A DNA stretch of 64,000 nucleotides from Candidatus Thorarchaeota archaeon (lineage in GTDB: Archaea > Asgardarchaeota > Thorarchaeia > Thorarchaeales > Thorarchaeaceae). Below the pieces are notes generated by a model, which was not told the DNA's origin, ran no database searches, and was given only the letters and a program-made list of their open reading frames with translations. The stretch spans positions 62,001 through 126,000 of the forward strand of contig RDOF01000006.1 in NCBI GenBank assembly GCA_011365025.1, written 5' to 3'. Position 1 is the stretch's first letter; every line of letters starts with the position of its first letter. Of this stretch, positions 42,632 through 51,439 are shown piece by piece. The position numbers and the translations under genes were made by a program.

Positions 42632-43228
42632 ATGTCCAATCATCATCCCGAAATTGATCTGTCGGAAGTGTATGAGCTTCCTCACCAAGAGGTCAATCTT
42701 TGCGGAATTCACCATGACGAAGAATGGATTCTTGACATAGGAGGCGGAGGCGAGGGCATTATTGGCAGCCTAAGAGGTCGCCAAGTTGTGGCCATTGACC
42801 GCGTGAGCGACGAGCTGCTAGACACAAGCAATGAAGCTTTGAAACTTGTGATGGATGCCCGCCAGTTGAATTTCCTCGAGAATTCCTTTGGAACTGCAAC
42901 TCTCTTCTTCACCCTAATGTACATCCACTTTGACGACCTGTCTTCAGTCTTTTCAGAGATATCACGTGTTCTCAAACCCGGAGGAGAGCTGCTAATCTGG
43001 GACGTCAATGTGGAGCTGCCTCCTGATATTGAAGACAAGAGATACTTTCTGGTGCCGTTGACCGTTGTCTTTCCTGATGGAAGGAAAAGGACAACAGGTT
43101 ATGGTGCAGCCATCCGTGACCAAAACATGGATTCCTTCATAATGGAAGCCCAAAAGCACGGATTTGAAGTGGTTGAACAAGTAACCAATGGGTTGACCTT
43201 TTTTGTCCGCATGGCCCTGAGGAAGTGA
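42632..43228 (+). CDS. class I SAM-dependent methyltransferase
   Basis: A 198-residue soluble methyltransferase. Motif I is WILDIGGGGEGIIGSL (about 33-48), motif II has the acidic VVAIDRVSDELLD, then VMDARQLNFLENSFGTATLFFTLMYI (motifs III-IV) and LKPGGELLIWDVN (motif V-VI region). These bind S-adenosylmethionine. The ubiE-like order suggests a small-molecule substrate. ATG 42632 fits the TATA box at 42593. It is convergent with the aminotransferase gene and might belong to the amino-acid cluster that follows. Confidence 0.8.
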   Translation: MSNHHPEIDLSEVYELPHQEVNLCGIHHDEEWILDIGGGGEGIIGSLRGRQVVAIDRVSDELLDTSNEALKLVMDARQLNFLENSFGTATLFFTLMYIHFDDLSSVFSEISRVLKPGGELLIWDVNVELPPDIEDKRYFLVPLTVVFPDGRKRTTGYGAAIRDQNMDSFIMEAQKHGFEVVEQVTNGLTFFVRMALRK

Positions 43229-43243
43229 AAAACAGCAGACTAT

Positions 43244-44548
43244 TCACTGTCTATCGAGAATCCTCGACGCTGCATTTTCCGCACTCATGAGAGTCCTATC
43301 CAGATCCTCTTGACTATGAACGAAAGACATTGCTCCTAGACCATGGTATCCAAAAATGCCCTGCTCCATTAAATGAGCTTGGAACAGGTCTTGTTTCTGG
43401 TGGTCAAAGGCATCACCAACCTTTGTTCCAGTAAGAGCACCCTCTATTCGCTTGGAGAGACAATTGATGAAAAGCATGGATCCAACCCCAGTTGCAAGAT
43501 TGTTAGAACCAAGGCTTTCGAATACGTCGTTTAGTTTCTGCCTGAATCTGTCCCCGCTTCGAGAGAGTTGGCCATATTGGTCTGAACGACTCCTGAGTTC
43601 TGCAAGAGTAGCCAGTCCCGATACCATTGAGAGCGGATGACTGGAGAAGGTTCCTCCACCAACCCATCGTCCATCCTTGGCTCCAGGGGCCGCAAGCCCC
43701 ATAATATCCTCTCTTCCTCCGTACAATCCAAAGGGCATGCCTCCTGCTACTATCTTGCCAAGCGTTAGAAGATCTGGCTCTACCCCAAAGATATTGGTGC
43801 CAGCTGATCCATACGCCAATCTGAATCCGGTTATGATTTCGTCAAAAATGAGTAGGATATCTCGTTTCTCAGTTTCCTCACGTAGGAGAGACAAGAAACC
43901 ATCAACTGGAGGTATTCCTCCACCTGCTCCCAGGACGGGCTCAACGATAATCGCTGCAACCTCTCCTTCATGCTGCTTGAGTAACGAGGTCACGCTTTCC
44001 GCATCGTTGAAGTCGAACGAAAGCCCGTTGTAGTACGGGTCGTCATCAAATGGGTGTCTTACGTGGTATCCAACGGCATCATTCCCACCATGCCAGCCGC
44101 CACGAGCCTTAGCTACAAGTCTTCTCCCTGTAAATAGCCTAGCTAATCTGGTAACATACATTGTAGCTTCACTTCCTGTTGTACAGAACCGCATCTTTTG
44201 GAGAAAGGGAATCGCTTTCTGGAGCTCCTCGGCAAACTCCACTTGGTGTTCATTTAAAGCACCAATGTGGATACAGTCTTCTAATTGGGTTCGAAGTGCG
44301 TTTACAATTGGAGGATGGCTGTGACCCAGAATGTCCGAATAATGAGTCATCCACCAATCAACATACTCATTTCCATCCACATCCCAAATCCTGCTTCCCT
44401 TTCCGCTCTTGATATAGGGAGGGTAAGCTCCAGCAGATGGCATTCCGAAGTTCCTAATATTGTGATTAACCCCACCTGCAAAGACCTTGTTTGCTCGAAA
44501 CCAAAGCTTCTCAGATTTGGGTGTACGTTTCTTATAGTCCTCTAGCAA
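43244..44548 (-). CDS. class III aminotransferase, glutamate-1-semialdehyde-mutase-like
   Basis: A 434-residue PLP enzyme. The cofactor Lys is Lys265 (LTLGKIVAGGMPFG) and the Asp contacting the pyridine ring is Asp236 (IFDEIITGFR). The N-terminal GKGSRIWDVDGNEYVDWWM and TGSEATMYVTRLARLFTGRR are the family phosphate and substrate segments. The sequence is closest to the glutamate-1-semialdehyde 2,1-aminomutase-like group, but many of these act on other amino-ketones, and no haem-synthesis genes are nearby. It starts 43 bases after the diaminopentanoate-dehydrogenase-like gene, in one operon. Confidence 0.85.
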   Translation of the reverse strand: MLEDYKKRTPKSEKLWFRANKVFAGGVNHNIRNFGMPSAGAYPPYIKSGKGSRIWDVDGNEYVDWWMTHYSDILGHSHPPIVNALRTQLEDCIHIGALNEHQVEFAEELQKAIPFLQKMRFCTTGSEATMYVTRLARLFTGRRLVAKARGGWHGGNDAVGYHVRHPFDDDPYYNGLSFDFNDAESVTSLLKQHEGEVAAIIVEPVLGAGGGIPPVDGFLSLLREETEKRDILLIFDEIITGFRLAYGSAGTNIFGVEPDLLTLGKIVAGGMPFGLYGGREDIMGLAAPGAKDGRWVGGGTFSSHPLSMVSGLATLAELRSRSDQYGQLSRSGDRFRQKLNDVFESLGSNNLATGVGSMLFINCLSKRIEGALTGTKVGDAFDHQKQDLFQAHLMEQGIFGYHGLGAMSFVHSQEDLDRTLMSAENAASRILDRQ

Positions 44549-44591
44549 TAGACCACCTCAGGGCATCAGTGTGGCTGTATTTGAGATTCAA

Positions 44592-45611
44592 TCACCCTCT
44601 GAAATAGAATTGGGTGTTCCTAGGGCTTGGGAGATCCTTCATTGTCAAGAGCCCTGGACGTGCATGTACGACGAGAGGTATGCTGTTTATTGCCATTGCA
44701 ATTGTACCGTGGTCTCCCATTATGCCTCCTTCTATTCTCTGCTTCATCCTTGGAAATCCCTCCACAATGATTTCATCATATTCAGGGTCTGCATTGGCAT
44801 AAGCCACAAAATCAAGAGTCACAATTGCCGCGTCCTTCCGCTTTCCCATACCTCTGCTTCGAAGGCCAAGAACATTCCCAGGACTGACAGTCGCAAATGG
44901 CGTTGTAACCTCGGTATCTGCAATGACGGCTTCGGGCGGGAGCTCCTCAACGCGGTCCAGGTCCAATTTTAGTGCGTCATCAATCATGTAAATTGACTCC
45001 TCCAACCCCACATGACCCGTTATCGCTCCTTCATTAATAGCCTTTGAGAACTCCTTCTTCGTCATTCCCGTCCCAATCTTTTTCTGAAATGACATGCGTC
45101 GTTTGCTTGAATTGATACAGCGTGTGACGTGCAGGCTTTCAAGTATCTGGCATGGTGCAGTCAAGAAAATTGGCAGGATATCCATCAAATATCCGGGATT
45201 GATGCCCGTTCCGAGGACCGAGCGTCCCACATCTTTTGCTGCATGGTCTATCTCTTTTGCGAGCTTTGCATGCCGTTTGTAGGGATAGGAGAGCTCTTCG
45301 CAGATCGACACAACATGAAATCCAGCATCCAGTGCCCTCATAATGGTCTGTTTTACAATCTTCAGGGAGGATGAAGTTGCAATCAGTGCGACATCTGCAG
45401 AAGTGCCCAGCACCTCCTCAAGCACTCCATTTATTGCTAGATGGGTGTCACTATCTTCACCCAGAACCTGCGCCAGTTTCTTTCCGATGAGTTCGGGGTT
45501 AGTATCCATGGCAGCTACGAGACTCAGGTTTCTTCGGCCGAGAATTGCCTTGGCAATTGGGAGGCCTATACTACCGAGCCCAATCTGTACAACTCGAAAT
45601 GGCTTGGACAT
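44592..45611 (-). CDS. 2,4-diaminopentanoate-dehydrogenase-like NAD(P) oxidoreductase
   Basis: A 339-residue enzyme of the dihydrodipicolinate-reductase / diaminopentanoate-dehydrogenase fold. The dinucleotide loop is VVQIGLGSIGLPIAKAI (about 7-23), followed by ALIATSSSL and GTGINPGYLMDILP (about 135-148), which is a strong signature of 2,4-diaminopentanoate dehydrogenase. The latter oxidises the diamino acid to an amino-oxo acid and ammonia in ornithine degradation. Here the adjacent gene is a class III aminotransferase rather than the usual ornithine mutase, so the substrate may differ. It is divergent from the PP-loop gene. Confidence 0.75.
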   Translation of the reverse strand: MSKPFRVVQIGLGSIGLPIAKAILGRRNLSLVAAMDTNPELIGKKLAQVLGEDSDTHLAINGVLEEVLGTSADVALIATSSSLKIVKQTIMRALDAGFHVVSICEELSYPYKRHAKLAKEIDHAAKDVGRSVLGTGINPGYLMDILPIFLTAPCQILESLHVTRCINSSKRRMSFQKKIGTGMTKKEFSKAINEGAITGHVGLEESIYMIDDALKLDLDRVEELPPEAVIADTEVTTPFATVSPGNVLGLRSRGMGKRKDAAIVTLDFVAYANADPEYDEIIVEGFPRMKQRIEGGIMGDHGTIAMAINSIPLVVHARPGLLTMKDLPSPRNTQFYFRG

Positions 45612-45669
45612 GAACTGATATGCATGACACTCTACTTATTTCTTGTTTGGTCGACAGGCCTTTCAGTAA

Positions 45670-45678
45670 TTGTTATAC
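45670..45678 (+). promoter_or_regulatory. TATA-like box before the PP-loop gene
   Basis: A ttgttatac element lies 34-42 bases before the likely start TTG 45712, in the divergent gap. It overlaps the upstream end of the longer open frame and supports the shorter start. Confidence 0.4.
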
Positions 45679-45711
45679 GCAATTGGAATATCTGTCCAGT
45701 GGTTGCTCAAA

Positions 45712-47070
45712 TTGGAGTTTCATTCGAGAATTACAGAAAACGGTATTGCTATCGATTTCAGAGGAGAAACCTATGCTATTGGATACACTCCTGAGGTATG
45801 GGCTTCCACTCCTGACGAAACCAAGATTGCCTTGAGAGACAACTTGGCACTAGCTGTGACTATGCATCTACCGCTCGTCTTTGGAGAGAGTCGCGCAATC
45901 TATCACTCCGGTCGTCCCTTGCTTGAGGCATATTTCACTCAGAACTTCTTGAAGGACATTCCTTCCTGTACTGAGGTGGATGGTACAGACACAGGAGAGG
46001 TGGTGCGCCAGTTCTTTAATACTGAGTATGAGTTCAGGCAGCCCGAAATAGCCCTCCCCTCCGCCCTCCCAGTTGATTCGGCAAGCCGTGCGATTGTTGG
46101 TCTAAGTTTTGGAAAGGATAGTCTCTTGACCTTTGCAGTCGCAGATGAGATTGGCCTTGACCCTCTACCTGTATACATCGTGGAAGAGAGCATGACCTAT
46201 GAAGAGAAGCACAAGAAGGCCCTCGGTCAGCGCTTCAAGGAGGAGTTTGGGACTGAATTGCTTGTTCTTCATCATGATACAGGGCGTTTGAGAGACTACG
46301 ATCATCTTGGTCTGCCCTTCTCGGAGCTTGGATGGGGTTTGCAAACTACTGAGTATGCATTGGAACTAATCCCCTTCGCGTATGCTTACAACGCGAGGTA
46401 CCTCCTTTTCGGCAACGAGCAGTCTGCATCTGCAACATACATGGACGCTGAAAGCAAATGGGTTGTGTACCCCTGCTATGACCAATCGCATGCTTGGACC
46501 GTTCAGATAGATCAAATCTCTCAGATGTTCTCAGGGTGGTCGGCAAGAACTGGAAGTCTTATTGAGCCGCTAATGGACATGATGGTTCAGAGGACATTGG
46601 CTCGCAGGTATCCAAACTATGCCAAATATCAGATGAGTTGTTTTACGGAGAGGGAGTCCGGTAGGGACTATCATTGGTGTCATGATTGCACTATCTGCGC
46701 CAAGATGTACCTCCTAGTTGTTGGTTCCGGTATCGATCCGGCTGCTATTGGATTGAGAGAGAATATGCTTACTTCAGACAAGAAACATTTCTTCACCCTT
46801 TTTGGAGGAAAGTCAAGCTTCACATATGCCAACACAGCCATGGCGCGTGACGAACAGCTCTTTGCCTTCCTTTGTGCATCTAAGCGAGGGGCAAAGGGTG
46901 GGCTCGTTGAGGAATTCAGGACAAGCGAGCTTTACGAAGAAGCCCTAGAGCGGGAAGATGACCTCTTCAAGAAATTCATTCATGTGTATGAACCAATCTC
47001 CGTTCCAAAGGCCCTGAAGAATGAGGTCATGTCCATCTACAAGGAGGAGATTTCCTCCTTCTCACTGTAG
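45712..47070 (+). CDS. PP-loop ATPase-like protein with Cys cluster (MurL-like)
   Basis: A 452-residue protein (TTG start). A PP-loop-type motif SFGKDSLLTF is at about 132-141, resembling the SGGKDS loop of N-type ATP pyrophosphatases but with Phe for the first Gly. Further on come GLPFSELGWGLQTTEYALEL, YLLFGNEQSAS and a Cys cluster at about 323-329 (WCHDCTICAK) with another Cys near 310. This combination resembles the MurL / UDP-MurNAc-L-Ala-L-Glu epimerase-type PP-loop group, which activates a carboxyl with ATP to change stereochemistry; I am not certain of the assignment. The next gene is a D-Ala-D-Ala-ligase-like ATP-grasp enzyme, which fits small-peptide chemistry. Confidence 0.6.
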   Translation: MEFHSRITENGIAIDFRGETYAIGYTPEVWASTPDETKIALRDNLALAVTMHLPLVFGESRAIYHSGRPLLEAYFTQNFLKDIPSCTEVDGTDTGEVVRQFFNTEYEFRQPEIALPSALPVDSASRAIVGLSFGKDSLLTFAVADEIGLDPLPVYIVEESMTYEEKHKKALGQRFKEEFGTELLVLHHDTGRLRDYDHLGLPFSELGWGLQTTEYALELIPFAYAYNARYLLFGNEQSASATYMDAESKWVVYPCYDQSHAWTVQIDQISQMFSGWSARTGSLIEPLMDMMVQRTLARRYPNYAKYQMSCFTERESGRDYHWCHDCTICAKMYLLVVGSGIDPAAIGLRENMLTSDKKHFFTLFGGKSSFTYANTAMARDEQLFAFLCASKRGAKGGLVEEFRTSELYEEALEREDDLFKKFIHVYEPISVPKALKNEVMSIYKEEISSFSL

Positions 47071-47124
47071 CTGCGACGCGAAAATAATGGCAAGAACGTG
47101 AGCTAGACGGCTAATAGTGCATTT

Positions 47125-47141
47125 GGATTAATATTTAATCC
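47125..47141 (+). promoter_or_regulatory. palindromic TATA element before the ATP-grasp gene
   Basis: GGATTAA-TAT-TTAATCC is a perfect palindrome with 7-base arms. It lies 31-47 bases before ATG 47172 and overlaps the expected TATA position, so a bound dimer would block the promoter. Confidence 0.45.
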
Positions 47142-47171
47142 GAGAATATACTTTCTGAAGCTGTGCGAAAT

Positions 47172-48167
47172 ATGCTTGTTGCATTAATAGTTAACACCCG
47201 TCATGGAGAATCCGAATTCGAAGTCGAGTACGATCCTCCTCACACAATTGAAATGATTCAGCATGGCATTGAAGCAGCTGGGCATGATTATACCTTCATC
47301 GAAGCTGACGAGAATGTGATAGAGAACCTGAAGAATGCCAAGCCCGATTTGGTATTTAACAGGTCCGAAGGCCTTCGCGGTGAAAGCAGAGAATCTCATA
47401 TTCCTGCCCTTCTTGAGATGCTTGGCATTCCGTATGTTGGAGCCAATGTTCTCACCACCGCAGTTTGCCTCAATAAGGCATGGACAAAGAAGATATTGGC
47501 GTACCACGGCATTCGCACAGCGGCCTTTCATATGTGCCGAACGGTCTATGAAACGGAATCGCTCGATTTCAAGTTTCCTGTCATTCTCAAGCCAAATGAG
47601 GAGGGCTCCTCTGTTGGCATAAACGAGGACAACGTGGTGAGGAATCGGGAAGGACTACGGGCCAAGCTTGGAGACATGTTGGATTCCTACGAGCAGTCAA
47701 TCCTGATAGAAGAATTCATTGAAGGACGAGAGTTTAGTGTTGGGATACTGGGTCTGCCCGGAGACACTCCAGAGGTATTACCTATTTTGGAGATTGACTT
47801 TTCTGGATTTCCTCCGGAAGTCATGGGCGTTTATGGTCAACGTGCCAAGACGATATATGAGGACCTTAGTCACTATGTTTGCCCTGCCGAGATTCCTCAA
47901 TCTTTGAAGGAGGAAATCGAGCAGATTACGATCGATGTCTGCAGATATCTTGAGGTTCCCGATTTTGCAAGAATCGACTTCCGGATGAACGATGTAGGAG
48001 AAATCTTCTTCCTGGAGATCAATCCACTTCCTGGAATGGATTTTGATTTGGAGGAAAAGGACATCTCCTTCTATCCCTACATGGCCATGAAGGGCGGATA
48101 CACTTATGACCAGTTGATTCATCGGCTGATAGAATCCGCTCGAAGTCGCTATGGCATAAGTTCATGA
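47172..48167 (+). CDS. D-alanine--D-alanine ligase-like ATP-grasp enzyme
   Basis: A 331-residue ATP-grasp protein. Hallmarks are PDLVFNRSEGLRGESRESHIPALLEMLGIPYVG (N-terminal part), TAVCLNKAWTKKILAYHGI (with the ATP-binding Lys), FPVILKPNEEGSSVGI and the metal-binding ARIDFRMNDVGEIFFLEINPLPG. D-Ala-D-Ala ligases join two amino acids with ATP; relatives make other dipeptides and amides. The organism is probably wall-less in the bacterial sense, so a different product is likely. ATG 47172 is preferred; GTG 47163 is open too. It follows the PP-loop gene by 101 bases. Confidence 0.85.
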   Translation: MLVALIVNTRHGESEFEVEYDPPHTIEMIQHGIEAAGHDYTFIEADENVIENLKNAKPDLVFNRSEGLRGESRESHIPALLEMLGIPYVGANVLTTAVCLNKAWTKKILAYHGIRTAAFHMCRTVYETESLDFKFPVILKPNEEGSSVGINEDNVVRNREGLRAKLGDMLDSYEQSILIEEFIEGREFSVGILGLPGDTPEVLPILEIDFSGFPPEVMGVYGQRAKTIYEDLSHYVCPAEIPQSLKEEIEQITIDVCRYLEVPDFARIDFRMNDVGEIFFLEINPLPGMDFDLEEKDISFYPYMAMKGGYTYDQLIHRLIESARSRYGISS

Positions 48168-48217
48168 GTAAACTGTGACTTCATTCAACCAGAAAAAGGA
48201 AAGGAGCTGAATCTGAA

Positions 48218-48745
48218 ATGTATCTTAAGGACCAACCAGAACCCGATGAAGCAATTTGGCTCAGCCTTAAGGAGAAGCTTTCTGAGATTCTCTCTGACGA
48301 CGTGAACATCTTCTTTCCTCAAGAACTCGAAGACTATCATGTCGATTGGTTCATGGACTTAGAGCGTGTAGTCTTCAGATCCGCCCTTAGGTATTCAGAG
48401 GATGAAATCTTCGAACGACTACAGACTCCAGGGCATCTCCTCATGTACGTAGTCGTTAATTCAATCCCCGAAGCTATGCTTTTTGGATATGCGCTGCCAA
48501 GCACCTATGTTAAGACCTTTCATTTGGACACCATTGCGGTGAAACAACAACGGAAAGGAATTGGCAGTCGAATGATTGAGGCTCTGATAGATTGGGCGCG
48601 AACTGAGAACTTCCTCGTCATCTCTGTTGATACCGAAGTGGAGGATGAAAAAGGAATTCAGCTCCAACGGTTCTATGAAGGGCTCGGATTCAGCATAGTG
48701 GCTCGTGAAGACTCTGGCAACCTCACAATGAAGCTCGTCCTATAA
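48218..48745 (+). CDS. GNAT-family acetyltransferase
   Basis: A 175-residue GNAT enzyme. The acetyl-CoA loop is KTFHLDTIAVKQQRKGIGSRMIEALIDWA (about 96-124), and GIQLQRFYEGLGFSIVARE gives the usual end. GGAG lies 11-14 bases before the ATG. It is 50 bases after the ATP-grasp gene and likely cotranscribed, so it may acetylate the product or an intermediate of that cluster. Sequence alone does not fix the substrate. Confidence 0.8.
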   Translation: MYLKDQPEPDEAIWLSLKEKLSEILSDDVNIFFPQELEDYHVDWFMDLERVVFRSALRYSEDEIFERLQTPGHLLMYVVVNSIPEAMLFGYALPSTYVKTFHLDTIAVKQQRKGIGSRMIEALIDWARTENFLVISVDTEVEDEKGIQLQRFYEGLGFSIVAREDSGNLTMKLVL

Positions 48746-48755
48746 TCATATCAGT

Positions 48756-49784
48756 TTAGAAGTCTCTACCCGTGAGAATGGCCAGAAAGGTTCCTTTCAC
48801 AATCACTCGGCTGTCTGCAAGGTCGGACATAACGGCAAGTGTGCTCGACGCTGCAGGCAATACATTCAGTCCTTCCTCTTCACGAAGTAGCTTCGAGAAC
48901 TCGACCATTTTCACTTCGGAGGCGTAATCAGCAAATCCATCAGATTCATAGATGGCATCCAAGGCCTCTTGACCATCAAAAGAGTGCCAGTTAGTTAGCG
49001 GTTCATTGATTTTGGTTTCCTTGATTTCTTCCCTGCTTAAATCAATAAGCCGCCTGCTTCTCATCTTATAGGACTTCACAATCGCATTTCCTCTGCGTGT
49101 GCTGGTTGCTACCATTCTGGGGACCTTCATGGTTTTCCCGGCGGCTACCAAGCTCTTGAAGCCCTCATAGATTCCAGCCAATGTAGTCCCATTTCCAACG
49201 GGGCAGAACACAAAATCCGGAGCCTTTCTGATTTCTCTAAATACTTCTAAGGCAATCTCTGCGTAGGCATTGAGGGCGATTTCTGTTGTTCCCTCTGCAC
49301 CAGGATTTGCATCATACCATTCATTTTCAGCGCAAATCTGGCCTGAGGAATACACTAGGTCCTCGTACTGCCCTTCCTCGAAATGGAGTTCAGCGCCCGA
49401 CTCCTGTATTCGCTTCATTCTATCCTTTGGAACATGATATCCCTGGGGAATATAGATGTGAGCTGGTATCTGCCATAGTTTCGCCGCATATGCAAGAGCT
49501 GCTCCATAGTTGCCGCATGTGGCCGTAACAATAGCGGTTGCGCCTTTCTTCCAAGCATCCTCGGCCAAAGCAAGAGCAATCCTGTCTTTCTGTGTGCCAG
49601 TTGGATTTCCTCCCTCAAACTTGAGAAAGAGCTTTTCTACTCCTACCTTGGGTGCGAGATTCCGCGACTCAAGAAATGTTGATGCGCCAACAAGGTCTTT
49701 CCATCTCGCCTTGGGAATTGTTTTCTTCATATCCTCTCCTGAATTGGATTTGGAAATGCGGCTATTCTCTGGGTTATCCTTCAT
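48756..49784 (-). CDS. threonine synthase-like PLP-dependent enzyme
   Basis: A 342-residue fold-type II PLP enzyme. KFEGGNPTGTQKDRIA (about 54-69) holds the cofactor Lys, ATCGNYGAALAYAAKL contacts the substrate carboxylate, and VGNGTTLAG is the phosphate loop. Threonine synthase, cysteate synthase and related beta-replacing enzymes share these. ATG 49784 is used here, but ATG 49730 has a good GGAG/AGG element upstream. It converges on the GNAT gene with only 10 bases between stops and probably belongs to the same amino-acid cluster. Confidence 0.8.
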   Translation of the reverse strand: MKDNPENSRISKSNSGEDMKKTIPKARWKDLVGASTFLESRNLAPKVGVEKLFLKFEGGNPTGTQKDRIALALAEDAWKKGATAIVTATCGNYGAALAYAAKLWQIPAHIYIPQGYHVPKDRMKRIQESGAELHFEEGQYEDLVYSSGQICAENEWYDANPGAEGTTEIALNAYAEIALEVFREIRKAPDFVFCPVGNGTTLAGIYEGFKSLVAAGKTMKVPRMVATSTRRGNAIVKSYKMRSRRLIDLSREEIKETKINEPLTNWHSFDGQEALDAIYESDGFADYASEVKMVEFSKLLREEEGLNVLPAASSTLAVMSDLADSRVIVKGTFLAILTGRDF

Positions 49785-49886
49785 ATTCGGCTAAGGCAAC
49801 CTGCACAACGTTTTAGAACTACGAGAGATGTAACTTCTCTTCGTATTTATCCTTATTCTCTGCATGACCACCTGATATGGGGTTCA

Positions 49887-51218
49887 CTACACATGAGAGA
49901 GACGCTTTATTCGCGCATTGCATTCTGCAGACCGAATCTCATTGCCACCCTCATCATAGAGTGACTTGGCAACCTGCCAAGTGCGTCTTGCCTCGGCATT
50001 TCTACCAAGATGTTCCAGACAAAATGCTCTGTAGTAAAGATGCTCGGGGTTATCTGGTTCAACTGAGAAAGCTATATCGAAATCCCCCAATGCTTCCTCA
50101 TACTTCTGCAACCCATAGTATACAATGCCTCTCTTGTGAGCAACATCACCGTTATCTGGTGCCAAAGCCAGTGCGGTATTGAAATACTCGAGAGCCACAT
50201 CCTGGTCCTTCATCAAGAGCAAGTTCTCTCCGCTTTTTGCCCAAGCTTCTACATACTCCGGGTCTGCATTTATCGCCTTCTGATAAGCATCATGTGCCTG
50301 TTTGTATGATTTGAGTATCTTGTGGATATCCCCCTTCCTAATCCAAAGTGATGGGTCGTCGAATTTGATTGCAACAGCCCTATCGTAATAGAACAAGCAT
50401 TGGTTGTAATCCTTCAGTTCGTAGAAAATATCTCCAAGAATTGCGTACGCATATGCTTGTTCAGGATCCGCACGAAGCACCTTCTTAAGGTCCTCAACAG
50501 CGCTGCCGTGCTGTCCGAGTTCTAAATGGGCTTTTCCCAGCTCCATTAAGGCAGGAATGAAGAACTCGTCGATTTCAAGTGCTTTTGTGAACCAAGTGAC
50601 AGCTCCTTCCAGACTGCCTAGACGTTTTAGGTACATCCCCTTGCCATGTCTGGCTCTTGCGCTATTCGGGTCTATCTTCAGTGCAAGGTCCAAATGCTTC
50701 TGACAATCATCGAGATTTCCCAGCTCACGTTGTGCCACTGACATATGAACCAGGGCAATCACATTCTCTCCATCCAGAGCGAGAGCACTACCAAAGCAGC
50801 TTGCTGCATCCTTCGGTTCATTTACCATAAGATATGCAAGACCCATGTTAATCCATGCTGGGATTTGCCTACTATCCATTCCAAGTGTAATCTCGTAGAG
50901 CATTATTGCCCTGGCGAAGCTGCCTTCCATTAGGTGAAGATTAGCTACCTTGAACAAGATGGACGGCAATCGCTCATCATGCTTCAATGCCTCTAAGGCG
51001 GTCTGTAGTTCAGACTCGAGGGAGGTGATTGCTTTCCGGTCTCTATTCTGATGCCTCTGAGGCCTTACTAGTTCCGGCTGAATTATCTCCCTAACCCCGA
51101 CTAGATTGAGTTTCGCTTCTAGCTCGCTCAATAGCTGATCAGGATTCATGTGGCAAAACCCCGGTCGGTCTTCAAGTTCTAATTGATTCCTTATCTTATC
51201 AACCTTAGCAACACGCAT
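49887..51218 (-). CDS. TPR-repeat protein
   Basis: A 443-residue soluble protein made largely of tetratricopeptide repeats from about residue 85 to the end; copies include AYAILGDIFYELKDYNQCLFYYDRA, AWAKSGENLLLMKDQDVALEYFN and HKRGIVYYGLQKYEEALGDFD. About ten helical pairs are visible. The first 60 residues are not recognised. TPR proteins scaffold complexes. It is divergent from the short charged gene at 51290. Confidence 0.85.
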   Translation of the reverse strand: MRVAKVDKIRNQLELEDRPGFCHMNPDQLLSELEAKLNLVGVREIIQPELVRPQRHQNRDRKAITSLESELQTALEALKHDERLPSILFKVANLHLMEGSFARAIMLYEITLGMDSRQIPAWINMGLAYLMVNEPKDAASCFGSALALDGENVIALVHMSVAQRELGNLDDCQKHLDLALKIDPNSARARHGKGMYLKRLGSLEGAVTWFTKALEIDEFFIPALMELGKAHLELGQHGSAVEDLKKVLRADPEQAYAYAILGDIFYELKDYNQCLFYYDRAVAIKFDDPSLWIRKGDIHKILKSYKQAHDAYQKAINADPEYVEAWAKSGENLLLMKDQDVALEYFNTALALAPDNGDVAHKRGIVYYGLQKYEEALGDFDIAFSVEPDNPEHLYYRAFCLEHLGRNAEARRTWQVAKSLYDEGGNEIRSAECNARIKRLSHV

Positions 51219-51289
51219 GCCTCTGAAGACGAAATGATTAATACAAAGCCTATCTTAACAAAAAGGTAGTATCGTTTGGTGGGATCCGT

Positions 51290-51439
51290 TTGTCTGAAGA
51301 AGAAAAGAAGAAGCAAAAGGAACGGCTTGAGAAATTCCTTGTTGAAGTCGATGAAATTATCGATGACAGCAAATTCGTGAAGCAGATGAAAATCAAAGGT
51401 GACAAGAGAAAACCTGTGGATGACGAGGAGGATGATTGA
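51290..51439 (+). CDS. short highly charged protein, coupled to the next gene
   Basis: A 49-residue protein starting at TTG 51290 with sequence SEEEKKKQKERLEKFLVEV and then an acidic end (VDDEEDD). It reads as an amphipathic, coiled-coil-like helix with an acidic tail. Its TGA (51437-51439) overlaps the TTG at 51436, so the two genes share translation. A coherent charged composition, the overlap and the divergent gap support it. No family is recognised. Confidence 0.55.
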   Translation: MSEEEKKKQKERLEKFLVEVDEIIDDSKFVKQMKIKGDKRKPVDDEEDD

